A stretch of 64,000 bases of DNA, taken from contig OY829327.1 of the NCBI GenBank assembly GCA_963691655.1, positions 56,184,079 to 56,248,078 on the forward strand. Direction: 5' to 3'. Each line of letters starts with the position of its first letter. Position 1 is the first letter of the stretch. This document shows positions 1-11,221 of this stretch, in pieces. Under the pieces are notes generated by a model. It was not told the origin of the DNA, made no database searches, and worked only from the letters and a program-made list of their open reading frames with translations. Position numbers and translations under genes: made by a program. This DNA is from Toxonevra muliebris. Lineage: Eukaryota > Arthropoda > Insecta > Diptera > Pallopteridae.

Positions 1-30
1 TTGTTCCTTGCAGCCCCTCAATCGTCCTTC

Positions 31-110
31 TCGGGCTTTCGTTTGCCTTCGTTGGCGCTCGTTTGCCTTCCTTGGCGCTCGTTTGCCTTCCTTGGCGCTC
101 GGTTTGCGTT
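31..110. repeat. 20-bp tandem repeat, about 3.5 units
   Basis: The unit gtttgccttccttggcgctc occurs at 41-60 (one change), 61-80 and 81-100, with partial units on both sides. The array is GC-richer than its surroundings and falls inside an 82-codon open frame that I regard as accidental. Confidence 0.85.
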
Positions 111-738
111 CGTATGTTTCCTTTGTGTGTGTTCGTGATACGATGGTTAGGTCATTGTCGTTTGTTGTATGGTCCGTGGCAATTACGTGTGTTCGCTACA
201 CCAGGGTACGTGGATACGACCCCCTGATGCCGATTAATACCTCAGTGGAAACTTAATCTTGACGTAAGGACTTACGCCAAGATCCAATAAATACCTCACG
301 AATGAATAATGTCTTATGAAGAACCTAGCATGCGGACGCTCTGCTGATATAAACTAACGACTCTTTTGTACTAGCCTACCGTGCGGACGCATCGGTTGGT
401 TTATTACATATAATCTAGCGAATAGAGGACAATAGAACCACCAAGTTGCTACCTTAGACCACGATCTAAGCCTGAGTGTCTTCTTCTGTGCGATGCATGT
501 CCTTTTATATCAATTTCTTCTTGTTGTACCGTATTATTTCCGTTCTGTGAAATATATATATTATAATTACTTAAATATAAATGTTAATATATATTTTAAC
601 GGCATATATGTGCTAGTGGTTTAGGGTTGTGCGATTAAAATTACTGATAATTTTATGTCGTCACAAAGTTGAACAGACAATTGCGTCATTACTTGTGGAG
701 AATGTAGTTAAATATTAGCTAATATACTATTAATTAAT
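111..738. other. Intergenic, no feature recognised
   Basis: AT-rich sequence with no coding signal. The first 400 bases are less AT-rich and contain two similar phrases around gcggacgc (about 330-340 and 380-390). They could be a transposon remnant, but I cannot assign a family. Confidence 0.4.
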
Positions 739-918
739 GCTTGCGTTCAAAAAACGCCTCTGCTCCACCACTTCTATCTTTTTGCCTTTGAACGCAAATT
801 GATCACTTTATGATCAACAAAAATTATATTGAGCAGTCGTCATTTCATTTAGCATATTATTTTTCTGATACTTCAGCTCAACATGTTGCTGAGCAGAGGT
901 CGTTTTCTGAACGCAAGC
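739..918. mobile_element. MITE with about 28-bp terminal inverted repeats
   Basis: The left end begins gcttgcgttcaaaaaacgcc at 739. The reverse complement of the right end (to 918) reads gcttgcgttcagaaaacgac, and the match continues through cctctgctc. The 180-bp element has no coding potential. No clear target duplication is visible. Confidence 0.75.
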
Positions 919-1611
919 AATTTTCAAATGTCTTTTAAACATTTTCCATTTTAAATAACACTTATTTTTCTAAAAATTCTTTATTTATTTATTAATTTCA
1001 AATTTTCAATATATTTTCACAAAAGCAAAACAGCTTTAAACTTTTAACATTTTTACCCGAAGAAAAAGTGCGGACTATTTCGTGCAAGAAGAAGAAGACA
1101 ATTTCTCTCTCATCTTTACTCTCTTTTGAATGTTTTTTGAGTACAGGAACGCTTTCTGGGCTGTTTTGGACGAACGCGTTCATTCGCGTTGTAGTACGGG
1201 AACTGACCTAATATGATAAGTAATTTTTAGCGCAAAAAAATATTGTGTGCTTTATATTTTAATTTAATTGATTTAACTCTTTGAGTAATTTCGAACACAA
1301 TTGTAATTAGAAAAGTAGCATAAAATATCGTTATGTGGCGCTTCAACGTAACTCTATGTAGTATTCCCTATAACTTAAACCATGAAAGAACAGGAGGTCA
1401 GTGATGCCATTTTAGCGGTTTTACCGCTACATTTGGCGGTTTTTTGATCAATTAAGTGAGAAAACATATGTTAAAGAGTAATTTGTTGAAATCATTTCGT
1501 GCGGCACACTCGCATTCACCAATATTTACATTTGCCAAACTACAAATTCAATTTAACAAATTTAACCAAACAAAATTATTGTTCACGTTTTGATATGTGA
1601 CTATTACTACT
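919..1611. other. Intergenic, no feature recognised
   Basis: AT-rich sequence. A short minus-strand open frame at 998-1183 has no recognisable similarity. Nothing else is supported. Confidence 0.4.
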
Positions 1612-1790
1612 CTATTATGGCACAACAGCCCATGAAGGACCAAGACCGAGCTTTTTGCATCCATTCATGTTGTGTTATTTATATTTATACACGAATGGAA
1701 GGAACCTACAGTTTTATGCCGAATCCGAATGGCGAAGTGAAAAGCTTTTTAATAGGCATTTTTTACTCTTGGAGGTGATGCCGGGTAGAA
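1612..1790 (+). repeat. Dispersed repeat family R1, copy 1 (fullest copy)
   Basis: This is the longest of five related copies in the window. Hallmarks in order are tattatggcacaacagccca, a block around catccattcatgttgtgt, acacgaatggaaggaaccta, and ttttatgccgaatccgaatg followed by gaagtgaaaagctttt. The other copies are near 28800, 31290, 50350 (inverted) and 60160. The family resembles a repeat I associate with tephritid flies; that association is from memory. Confidence 0.75.
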
Positions 1791-3513
1791 AAAATAGAAA
1801 ATAGAACTGTCGCAACTTCCAAAATTACAATTTTCAGGTTATAATTGAACCTAATGTATTTTTTACCGCTGTTTTCAATGGAACACTGTTGAAACTTCTG
1901 TCTCTTACCAACAACAGTTTTCCACCTCATAAAATATTCCACTATTACTATGTTTTGAAAGTTATGACACTTCTATCCTCTTGGTGCGATATATAGATTA
2001 ACATTGGCATTTTATACACCACGCAAAAATAATAATAGTTCATGATAAACTGATATCTGATTTTCGACGTCATCAGTTGTGAAAAAGTATCCCTGCGAAA
2101 TTTGGAAACTCGGCAATCGTTTTATGCTTTTAAGTAGAGTGAATCGACTTATTACATAGTTGGGTCGGTCTTAACTAAGTCTAAAAATAAAGTTTGTTTA
2201 CATAATTTAATGACCAGACGACATTAAATTACCGAATCTGGCTTTTCTTTTAGATAAATCTGAATTTTTGCTTACAATCTGTTAAGAATTATTAAATTTG
2301 AGTTCCACTTAGGTGGACACTTATTCTTAAAAACAACCGCAACAAAAGTAAAATATAGTATGTCTAGTTCATACATGGGTTAATAGAATTTTCTAACCCG
2401 AATTCTCGCAGAATAAAACTTATTAAAAAACTCTGAAATACCGTAAATTCAACTTTCGGCTATAAACTGGTTTCTTAAATAGGGTATGTGCCCATATGGA
2501 CACTCTAGGAGAATTCGGGTTAACTCACTTTAAAGCGGACAAGCAAAAGGCGAAAGAAAAGGGATTGCAATTTGGTCTCTTTTATTTATTGCGTAGTATT
2601 TTTCGGAAGGAGTTATTTCGATAAACATTTTTCAATATGACGGCAAAATTTATGAGCGGAATGAAGGCAACCATCTCGACACATATAAACAAAATTTTGT
2701 AATCATTGGTTACACAGGACCAAAACACAAAGTTCTTTATTGGAAACATGAGGTATCGTATTCTACGAATTTTAACTTGAAGTCCAATAGTCTGATTTGA
2801 CAAAATAAATGTAAGTTTTTAAAAAACGTCTGTTTAAAATCGAATTTTTGTTTGGCCTTGAGCTCATTAAAAATTCCCCAGTTATAAAATCAAAAACTTT
2901 AAAATAGAGTACCTGTTGAATTTATAATTTCTTTTGTTTATTTTAAGTGAGTTCTTTATTCCATTGTATTTTGTAAAGAGAAAAGATTCATACTAAAAAG
3001 AAACTAATTAAATAATAATCACAATAGCCAATTTTTTTTTTAAAGCTGCAATCGAAATTCACAGCTGAATGGAGGATGCGTAAATAAGTTACATTTTTAA
3101 ATGTACCATCTTAACACCCTATTCCAGCGATTATATAAATATGTATGCACAAAATATAATTTGATTTTTTTTTGTTTTGTTAAAAATAAAAATTTAAATT
3201 GAGAACAACAAAGAGAAACATTTGGCGATATTATTCGTGTACTTCATAATAAATGCACTGCTGCAAGCAGATCAGCATCATTGCCTTACAAAGTTCTCCT
3301 TGCCGGTGTTTTTGTTTTTATAGTTATATAAATAATTTCTCTAATTAAATGTTAAGCAAAGTTTCGATTAAATATACAGATGACTTTTTCTTTGCAAATG
3401 TTTTTCTTCGAACGACGTTTCTTTTCATGCAAATGTAATGATGTAATATTTCTAATAGTTTTTGTTGTGGATAGAGGTGCTGTGCTGTTGAGGCATTTCA
3501 TAATTGTTTTTCT
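1791..3513. other. Intergenic downstream of Pdhb, nothing recognised
   Basis: AT-rich sequence with several short open frames that show no domain or codon-bias signal. This is the 3' flank of Pdhb. Confidence 0.4.
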
Positions 3514-3572
3514 TTTAATTTTGAACAATAATTGCTGGGTTACTAATTCTTTCCAAAAACTTGTGACATTTT
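3514..3572 (-). terminator. Putative Pdhb 3' UTR and ATTAAA poly(A) signal
   Basis: On the minus strand an ATTAAA hexamer occurs at 3519-3514, about 54 nt after the Pdhb stop codon (3575-3573). It is the nearest poly(A)-like hexamer. The assignment rests on position and motif only. Confidence 0.35.
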
Positions 3573-6500
3573 TTACTTCTTCTTTCCAACTACTTTTGTC
3601 ACAGCTTCAACAACATCTTTAACTTGTGGCAGCGCATTTAGCTCAAGTGTTTTGGTATATGGCATTGGCACATCAATGCCACAGACGCGCCACACGGGTG
3701 CGTCCAAATGGAAGAAGGTTTCATCTTCCATTATACGGGCGCAGATTTCGGCACCAACTCCTGCAAGTAAATATAATAATCAATTTAAATGCTATGACAA
3801 TGTAGATGGAGGGGGAGAAGAAATAGTTTGAATTCCACTTACCATGCTGTGGCCAACCATTCTCTACAGTCACTAGATGGTGTGTCTTTTTTACTGAAGT
3901 GAAGATGGTCTCCGAATCCAATGGACGAATTGACCGTAGGTTAATGACCTCAGCTTCAATGCCTGGAAATAAAACGAAGTGCGAAACATTTTCTTAAGCG
4001 AGCGAAATTGCTAAAACTATAATTAGCATTAACCTTTTTTAGCCAATTCGGCGGCTGCCAATAAACATGTTTCCACTGCCTTCGAATGCGCCACGAGTGT
4101 GACATGTTTGCCTGACTTCATTATCTTAGCTTTGCCCAACGGCAATACAAAGTCTTTATCCGTAACTTTGTCATCGATGGGGAATGCAACACCATACAGC
4201 AGTTCATTCTCAAGGCAAACAACTGGATCGGGATCGCGAATGGCTGCTTTAAGCAAGCCACGTGCATCTTCGGCGTCATATGGCGAGATGACCTTGAGGC
4301 CAGGACAATGCGCATACCAGGCAGCGAAGCATTGTGAATGTTGAGCTGCAACACCGGAAGCAGCGCCATTGGGGCCACGAAACACAATAGGTACATTGAC
4401 GGCGCCAGCTGACATGTAGAAAGTTTTGGCAGCTGAGTTAATGACCTAATATAAAAATTATGTATGGATTTTCGTATTAGATTTGTGTAGAAGAGTTTAC
4501 ATTTAAAAAAGCTAAGCCAAATCACTACTACATAATAACCATAGCTGTGTTCATTTTCACAGCAGATACAATTAAACGACGGCCAATACTAAATAGGGTG
4601 ATAGGGAAAAGTGCCTCCCCTATATGCAATATATTCCTAGTCCCACTATAAGGTTCTTGTGTAACAGACTTTTTCGCTTGTTTTTATTAAATTCTTATGT
4701 TTTGGTTTGATATTTTTTTTTAATAAATGAGTTAATATAAATCACCCTGGACATTACGTCATTCCTTACACTGTGAATAACCGAGTCAATTTAGCCATTT
4801 CCGTCGGCCTGTGTTCGCGTTAACTCGAGTAAAACTTGAGAAATTCCAACCAAACTAGGCACGGACATTTCTAAAATAAAATGTTTAATTTTAAAATAAA
4901 CAAGTGGAGTTTTAAAAACTAGCTCAGAATGATAATGATGAGTCAGATAAATAAAATAGTTCATTCAAAAACCATAACAACAGGTTTTTTTAGGGGTGTG
5001 CATGGTATATGAACTCGTGAGTGAGGAACAGAATGTGAAGCTGAGGCGTGAAGTAACAATCTGTTAAAGGTAAAATGTATACATTTTCACTCAGCGACGC
5101 GTTTCTGACACACTTTGAAAACAGCTTTTTTTATGTTGCACCCGGGAAACGCACCCACTGTGTTTGAATATATACATTTTACGTTTAACAGATTGTTACT
5201 TCCCGCTTCAACTTCTCATTCTGTTCGTCACTTTAGCTTCCATCTTGTTCTTTGTTTTATATTGACACATTTGTTCTCCAGCTGTGAATTATGCAAATAG
5301 ACTACCTGAAATTTAACCATCAAATCATCTCTAAACTGTTCATTCTGCATCAACGGCTCAGAAGTTTGAGTTATGACGGTATAATCGCAAATGAGCGATA
5401 TGCACACAAATATATATCGATCGTCATACGTTCACCCCTCGTAAGTACTTTTTCACCACTTTTGGAAGACAAGACAATAACGCAATAAATTTCTATAAAC
5501 AATATATAAAAATAAGTTTAAAATAAAGAAAAATAATTCCAAAAATATTTTTTTCTTATTTTAAATAATTTAAAACCACATTTTACATATTCTTTATGTA
5601 TGTTTACTGCTTTTTTGCCGTCTCTTCCAAAAGTGGTGAAAAACTACATACGAGGGGTCAACGTATGACCATCGATATATAAATTTAAATATATACCGAA
5701 ACCTATTACAAAATTACTTCTTTCCTCTCATTTTTCTCTTTTAAATAATTTATTGTGTAATAAAATACAATGAAATACCAACAACACATTCGCTCCGTAC
5801 AAATTCATTGAATTCAAATATTGAATTTATAAGTTTTATTCATTTATTTAATTCCCAATTTTTCCTTAATAATAAATGCCGGCAGACGTCGTCCCTTCCA
5901 GAAACGTGGCAATGGCTGCTCATTTGCTTGTTGCAGTTTTTGTTCCACATACTTTTCAGCACTGAATGCTTCTGCGTCTTTGATTTGCATCAGGAGTTGC
6001 CCCTGGAATGCTTTCTCTTTACGCATTTCACGGCGTTGGCGCACTTTAGCCCACTCGAATTTCATTTTGCGACGTAATTTCTTCAACTTGTGCTTTTTCA
6101 TTTTCCGACGTCGTATAACAATAAGGCGTGCCGCTTCCATTTTATCCGATTTATTGGCAATACTGGGCGCTTTAATTTCTTTCGTTTCATCCAGAATATC
6201 TCCAATTTCAGTTAACCATGTCGACTTTGGGCTTTCAATTACTTTATGTAGCAACGGAAGATCGCCAATTACCGCCTGGGGTTTTATCGGTGGCTGAAAT
6301 TTGCTGTAAATAGATAGGTTTTGGAGTGAAAGCCGGCCGATTTCGCTCTTGTTGTCTACATTCATGCGCATTTGGTGCTGTTGGGGTGTCATGGCAATGC
6401 CGTCGAGATGGCGCGATTTAAATTGGCTCACCTGCGCATAATTGGATAATATGGGTCAATTAGAATTGCAAAATTTTGGAAAATATTTACTAAAATTTGT

Positions 6501-8743
6501 TTAAAATATGAGCCTTTAATTTGTTCCGTTTCAGCTCTAATTTTAATTTTGATTTTTAATGAAACAGTGTATGAAATTAACCCATATTATCCCATTACAG
6601 CAATAAGTCCTTGCTTAATGTTTAATTTTTTACTTCGAAAGTTTAGAGTATTTATAAAAGCTAATTGTTGATATTTCATTGCACTTTTTTCTATTTATGA
6701 TATGAATATAAATTAGAAACACATTGACACATTTTAATTTATAAAGCAGTTTCAAAAATAAACCATAAACAATTGTTGTTTTTATGAGATAATATGAGTT
6801 AAAGTACTTGAATTGTAATGGAGTATAATTTAGTTTTGACTTAATATCTATAAAAAAAAAGGCTTTGCTAACACAGCATAATCTTATTAACTACAACTCA
6901 TATTTTTAAAAATATGGTTCAGAAATCAACATATGGGATTAAGATATTAGGAATTTTATATAGTTGGCGTCAGAAACGAAAATTTAATATGTTTTGATAT
7001 GATAATGTCAGGTCAAATTAAGAACAAAAATTGTGTACAGCAAATAATATAGGTAGGGTAGAGTCCTGCATATTGGAACACTCTAAATATTTCGTAAACG
7101 CGTTATGGTAGCACCATAGTTAAAACTGCCAAAGTTGCATCACATTGATATACATATAACCATTCGTATTGTTAGAAAAAAAGAACGTTCAATTATTGTA
7201 TTTTCTCAGCTAAATTTATGAATTTTATTATTTTTTTTTTTAATTCAAAAAGTTTTGTGGTGATGAACTGAATGAGGCGGAATCTGATTCCGATTGTTAT
7301 ATTGACGATTATTCTATATATTGATTAAAATTCTTAAATAATGATGAAATTCTAGTGTTTCTACTTCATTTTGCCACTATTATAGCGATTTTTTTGGTGT
7401 GCCCCTACATGCAAGACAAATTTTTTTGTACCAAAAAAATGTCTTCATAAAATTGACGAAATTTTTCTGATTTTCTTTACAACTTTTAGGTATATAGAAG
7501 AACTTTAGCTTTTCAACGGTATACGAAACTTATCGATATCTTTTTTCAGTGAAAAGTTGTGACCGAAAAATAAAAACGTGTCCCAACATTTTTGAATATG
7601 TTAAAATCCATGTATGAAATAGATCAAAAGCTATCACTAAATTGTACTCAGATAATAGAAATAGGATCTATGATCAACATAAAGGAAAGCCAAGGACGAG
7701 GAAAGAAAAAACGGATGAATGGGAAGAAATTATTTTCACACGTTTGCGAGCTATTAAGTTAAACATTTTTACGCCCTGTTCCTAAATTTTGAACAATTTG
7801 AATTGTGATTATAAAACAGGGTCAAATTTTATCGTTTTTATTTTTTAATATAAAATTTACTTAATCAGTTTGAAATAACTACAAATATTTAACACGCTAC
7901 AATAAAATACTATGAAATAGCTAACCTTATCATTGTTTTTAACTAAATCTCACCTGATCGATGGCCTGCATGGAGAAATTGAAGGTCATAAATTCACAAA
8001 CTGGACGTAATCCTGCCATGGCAGCACCTACAGCAATACCGGTGAATCCCATTTCTGTAATTGGAGTATCAATTACACGTTTGTCACCATATTTCTTCCA
8101 AAGGCCACGTGAAACCTGAAAAATAAACCAAATTGAGAAAAAAAATTGTGTAAATAATAAAAAGAGAATTGTGTTATCAGCAAAAGCAGTGACATAGGAG
8201 CTTGATGTAATTGAGGTAGAGAGCTGGGCGGAGTGATGAGCTGATGCATCGTATGACAATAGAACTGTTAAGCTCACGCACTTCTATTCAGATCAAATGA
8301 CCTTCCTTCCATAAGTTTGCAATGTTGTATGGCAAATCAGTTATTTCACTCTAACAAACTTTTCATCCTCTCCTCCTCACAGCACCTCCTTCTACACCAC
8401 CTAAACTTGTATGCTCTCAATACTGTAGTTGTTGTTTGTGCTGCCATATAACTGAGCAGCAATGCTCTGCTGTCAAATGACGCTTTACGTAATCAAGACA
8501 ATCGTAATGTGGCGGAAAATCTAAAAGAAAATGAATTGTGTCGTTGTTATTCCATACCTTATAGGCACCATCATACTGTGCTACTTCTTCACCAAGTATA
8601 AAAACTCGCTCGTCGCGTGCCATTTCTTCATCCAAGGCGCTGTTGAGGGCATCTCTTACGGTCATCTGCTTCGCAGACAGGCTCCTTGATGTGGAAAAGG
8701 CACGACGAGCAACACTCGAGAACATCCCTTTCACTGGCAGCAT
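3573..8743 (-). CDS. Pdhb: Pyruvate dehydrogenase E1 component subunit beta, mitochondrial; five coding exons
   Basis: The protein is the beta subunit of the alpha2beta2 E1 of the mitochondrial pyruvate dehydrogenase complex, which decarboxylates pyruvate with thiamine diphosphate to feed acetyl-CoA formation. Coding exons on the minus strand are 8743-8558, 8115-7954, 4445-4034, 3962-3843 and 3760-3573. They join in frame to 355 aa, the family's usual length. The N-terminus is rich in Arg and Ser with no acids, as in a matrix targeting peptide. The pyrimidine-binding domain shows [27 protein letters not shown] and [16 protein letters not shown]. The transketolase C-terminal domain shows the NLRSIRPLD and [10 protein letters not shown] regions. 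Phases are 0, 0, 1, 1. Donors are GTATGG, GTGAGA, GTTAAT and GTAAGT; the first and third are weak. The 3508-nt intron 2 (4446-7953) contains MITEs and the mS38 frame. No frame break is seen. Confidence 0.97.
5021..5231. mobile_element. MITE in Pdhb intron 2, about 68-bp inverted repeats
   Basis: The left arm (5021-5087) contains gaagtaacaatctgttaaa and taaaatgtatacatt. The reverse complement of the right arm (5231-5162) carries the same order, gaagtaacaatctgttaaac then taaaatgtatat. It has no coding capacity and sits in the large Pdhb intron, downstream of the mS38 frame in the direction of transcription. Confidence 0.8.
5410..5685. mobile_element. Second MITE in Pdhb intron 2, about 70-bp inverted repeats
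   Basis: Left arm 5410-5480 and right arm 5606-5685 share atatatcgat, gtcatacgtt, acccctcgta and the block ttcaccacttttggaaga in inverted orientation. The centre is AT-rich and non-coding. It is unrelated to the neighbouring MITE at 5021-5231. Confidence 0.8.
5844..6431 (-). CDS. mRpS38: Mitochondrial small ribosomal subunit protein mS38 (AURKAIP1/COX24 family), terminal exon nested in Pdhb intron 2
   Basis: This 195-codon frame encodes the mitoribosome small-subunit protein mS38. The family signature is the lysine/arginine-rich block [18 protein letters not shown] (residues 105-122), followed by a long basic helix to about residue 142. An upstream SPKSTWLT segment (68-75) also resembles the family. 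Codons are GC-richer than the flanks throughout. No ATG opens the frame: it starts GTG AGC directly after a CAG acceptor (6434-6432), with a CTAAT branch-site match 29 nt upstream and an in-frame TGA eight codons upstream. The first internal ATG (6392) would give 182 aa without a visible targeting peptide. The acceptor is phase 0, matching the donors of Pdhb exons 1 and 2. An upstream exon of its own is possible but I did not find one. AATAAA lies at 5840-5835, just after the stop. Gene symbol assigned by homology. Confidence 0.85.
   Translation of the reverse strand: MSQFKSRHLDGIAMTPQQHQMRMNVDNKSEIGRLSLQNLSIYSKFQPPIKPQAVIGDLPLLHKVIESPKSTWLTEIGDILDETKEIKAPSIANKSDKMEAARLIVIRRRKMKKHKLKKLRRKMKFEWAKVRQRREMRKEKAFQGQLLMQIKDAEAFSAEKYVEQKLQQANEQPLPRFWKGRRLPAFIIKEKLGIK
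6442..6596. repeat. Inverted repeat, about 21-bp arms, just upstream of the mS38 acceptor
   Basis: The plus-strand segment attggataatatgggtcaat (6441-6460) is mirrored by attaacccatattatcccat (about 6576-6595), with about three mismatches and roughly 115 nt between the arms. It could be a small MITE or a pre-mRNA hairpin. It spans the branch-site region of the mS38 exon. Confidence 0.6.
6597..7953. other. Remainder of Pdhb intron 2, nothing recognised
   Basis: AT-rich intronic sequence between Pdhb exon 2 and the mS38 frame. I looked on the minus strand for a short first exon with an ATG and a phase-0 donor. The candidates either hit stops (ATG near 7944) or end in the wrong phase (ATG near 6679, donor GTAAAA). 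Confidence 0.4.
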
Positions 8744-8900
8744 ATCGCGTTTTTCGTTTTATGTTTCCTTCACTACGTTATCGGCCTACAAGTCAAAAAA
8801 TTCTTTATAATTATTTACAAATTTTATGCAATGAAGTATTCACCTTTCGCAAATTATACTCGCACCGTCGCCGTAATGCCCGAAATGAAAGATGAAAAAA
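8744..8900 (-). promoter_or_regulatory. Pdhb 5' UTR with a probable 58-nt UTR intron
   Basis: On the minus strand a donor AAAG|GTGAAT (exon end 8844) and an acceptor TTGTAG|GCC (exon start 8785) bracket a 58-nt AT-rich intron with a T-rich 3' end (8843-8786). The transcription start would lie upstream near the GC-richer block at 8860-8890. This is inferred from splice signals only. Confidence 0.4.
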
Positions 8901-9085
8901 ATCTGACAATTCCATTTGACAGAACATACGAAAAATTAAGGAAAGGGAGAGGAGATATTTTTTTTGAAATATCAACTTAATTTTGTAACATTTCTTTTTT
9001 AAAAGTTGGCAGTGTTGGATACACAGTGGAAAATATATTCTGGTAAGCATTTTCACTCGTCGATGAAGAATTACAATAATACATT

Positions 9086-10110
9086 AATGGCATTCCCTTC
9101 AACGTGTAAATGGCTCGAAAACATTGTAAACCTTGTATATTTTCGAGCCTCGAAACCGAACTGTCAAAATTTGTATAGAAAATAGTTTACACTCGCCTCG
9201 TCATATTGCGAGGCAAATTTGAAGTGTAAACGGCTGAATAATAAACCGAATTTTAAAAATAAATAAAAGAAAAATTGTTTTTTATTCAAATCTTTATTAA
9301 AAAAAAAGCAAATGTAGTCGGCACATTCAGCCATTGCACTACAATCGCAGTATTTTCAAACTCAATAAAACTAGACTGCTTGATTTAAAAAATGTAGTTA
9401 GACTGTTTGCAAATAACATTTGACCATATGATTTAAGACCACGAAAATATGGTGAATGGAATTATATAAGGTGAAATCACGCCACTCTTCATTTAGTACG
9501 GTGGTCAAAATTCATTTGGTTAAATATATTTTGCCCTCGCGGTCTAAATACATTTTTCGATCGTGGCTTGAAAACGTCTGTTAAAAACCTTCTAGGTTTC
9601 GGGACAGAATCAGGTCGTCATGGAACCGAATTTCGAGAGCAATGTGTAATGGGCACAGGCCCATTCCTCAGAAATTGCATTCTCTTCTTGTTGCTGGTTA
9701 CTCTTTACAAATGAAAGAAATAGTTTTAAGTCTATATACGAATATAACATGAACCGAAATAAGTAACTAACCTCACTTGGTCTAAACATTTACAGCATAA
9801 GCAAATCATTTATTGCAGTGACTTCAATAAATTGAAGTAATAATTCTTTTTCACTTCCTGTCACCATTTTTGATTTTCTATAAATACCAATTTGTTTAAC
9901 AGCTGATGTGTATCAATGCATGGTTGAAAAATAAAAAATACTTAAAAATAAACCCTGATACCAAATAATAAAATGAAGCCCTGGTCAAACTGTCAAATAG
10001 TTGAGTTACGCGCTGATTTATACGTTTATCGAAATATGAGTTCCCGAAAATAACTATGAAATTTTACAAACTTAACACGGTTTACGAGTTTACACGTTCA
10101 AGGGAATACC
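9086..10110. mobile_element. TIR element of about 1 kb (non-autonomous)
   Basis: The left end reads ggcattcccttcaacgtgta and the reverse complement of the right end reads ggtattcccttgaacgtgta. The interior is non-coding. The ends carry ttacacgttcaagg-type repeats and a further internal copy of the gtgtaaacggc phrase near 9225. Exact boundaries and target duplication are uncertain. Confidence 0.6.
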
Positions 10111-11221
10111 CTTATTGTACGTAAACGCTACGTACACATAAGTAAACAAAGCTGTTTTGTTTTTTAACACATAAAATATTGTTTTTCATTCTTTGTTTTG
10201 CCGCCTTTTAGTAATTATGTATAGTGAAGTAAGCACGTGAGGTCTATAATACTAATATACTGGGTCAAATATTAAAATATCATATAATTGGGAAGCACCA
10301 TTAAAGTGTATTATGTTTTATGTATTATATTGCGGAAAATTAGGCTTAGCCAACCTTATATAAGTGTAGTAAAAAGTGGGTAAAGTATTCAATTTCACTC
10401 AGTCAAATTAATTTCTAAACCACTGAAAACTATAAAGTGATACTTACAACTTTTTTTAATATTTTTTTTTATTAAATATATTTAGTAATTAATAAATCTC
10501 TTCAAAATCTTTCTTTAGTTTACCTGGTTTTTAACATTCTTTGCATCAACATCGAATACAACAACAACAAAAACGGATTTCTTAAAACATTGCAATAAAC
10601 TCGTTGGTAAAGCTACTTCTCGGTTATTTTCTTGCCATAAACATAAAACCATATTGCCATAAAACAATATAACTATCGTTTAACGTGTAAACTAAATAAC
10701 AAGTGCAATTGCTGTTTAATAACAGAATGAAGTTAAAAATTTAAATTTGAACAAAAACAAGAATGAAATAGTCCAAATAAAATACATTATTGCTCGTTCT
10801 ATAATAAATAGATTTTAAAATTGAAGTGACGTATCCAATTGGGAACCAATACTAATGATATATATAGGTACACTAGCATAAGTTTCCAAATATTTGGCTA
10901 TGCTAGACTCCTCTTATACACAGCAATACTTGAAGACTCTTCTGAATATGCTATGTAATTTCATATGCAAACACACAGCACAATAGATCAGAAACATACA
11001 CTTAGTTGAAATACTCTGACCACTAATTTGTGTTTTTGCTTTGTACTGCTTTCGTTGAAGAATATACATACATTTAATTTATGATATTATTTTAGTGTTT
11101 ATTATTTTTTGTATATAATTTTTAAAGAGTTTTTCACACTAACAAGTCTTAATTTTACTAAATCCAAAAGAAATAATCGAAACGCTGACGAATAAATTTT
11201 GTGTACATAAATCCGCTCTAA
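10111..11221. other. Intergenic, nothing recognised
   Basis: AT-rich sequence with no long open frame, no RNA gene and no inverted-repeat boundary that I could see. Confidence 0.4.

Noticed and set aside
4099..4525. Other open frames overlapping Pdhb exon 3 on both strands
   Set aside because: Shadows of the conserved Pdhb reading frame.
6392..6394. Internal ATG as the true mS38 start
   Set aside because: It would leave 13 coding-like upstream codons unexplained and give no visible targeting peptide. It is still possible if a single-exon mRNA exists, so I record it as the less likely option.
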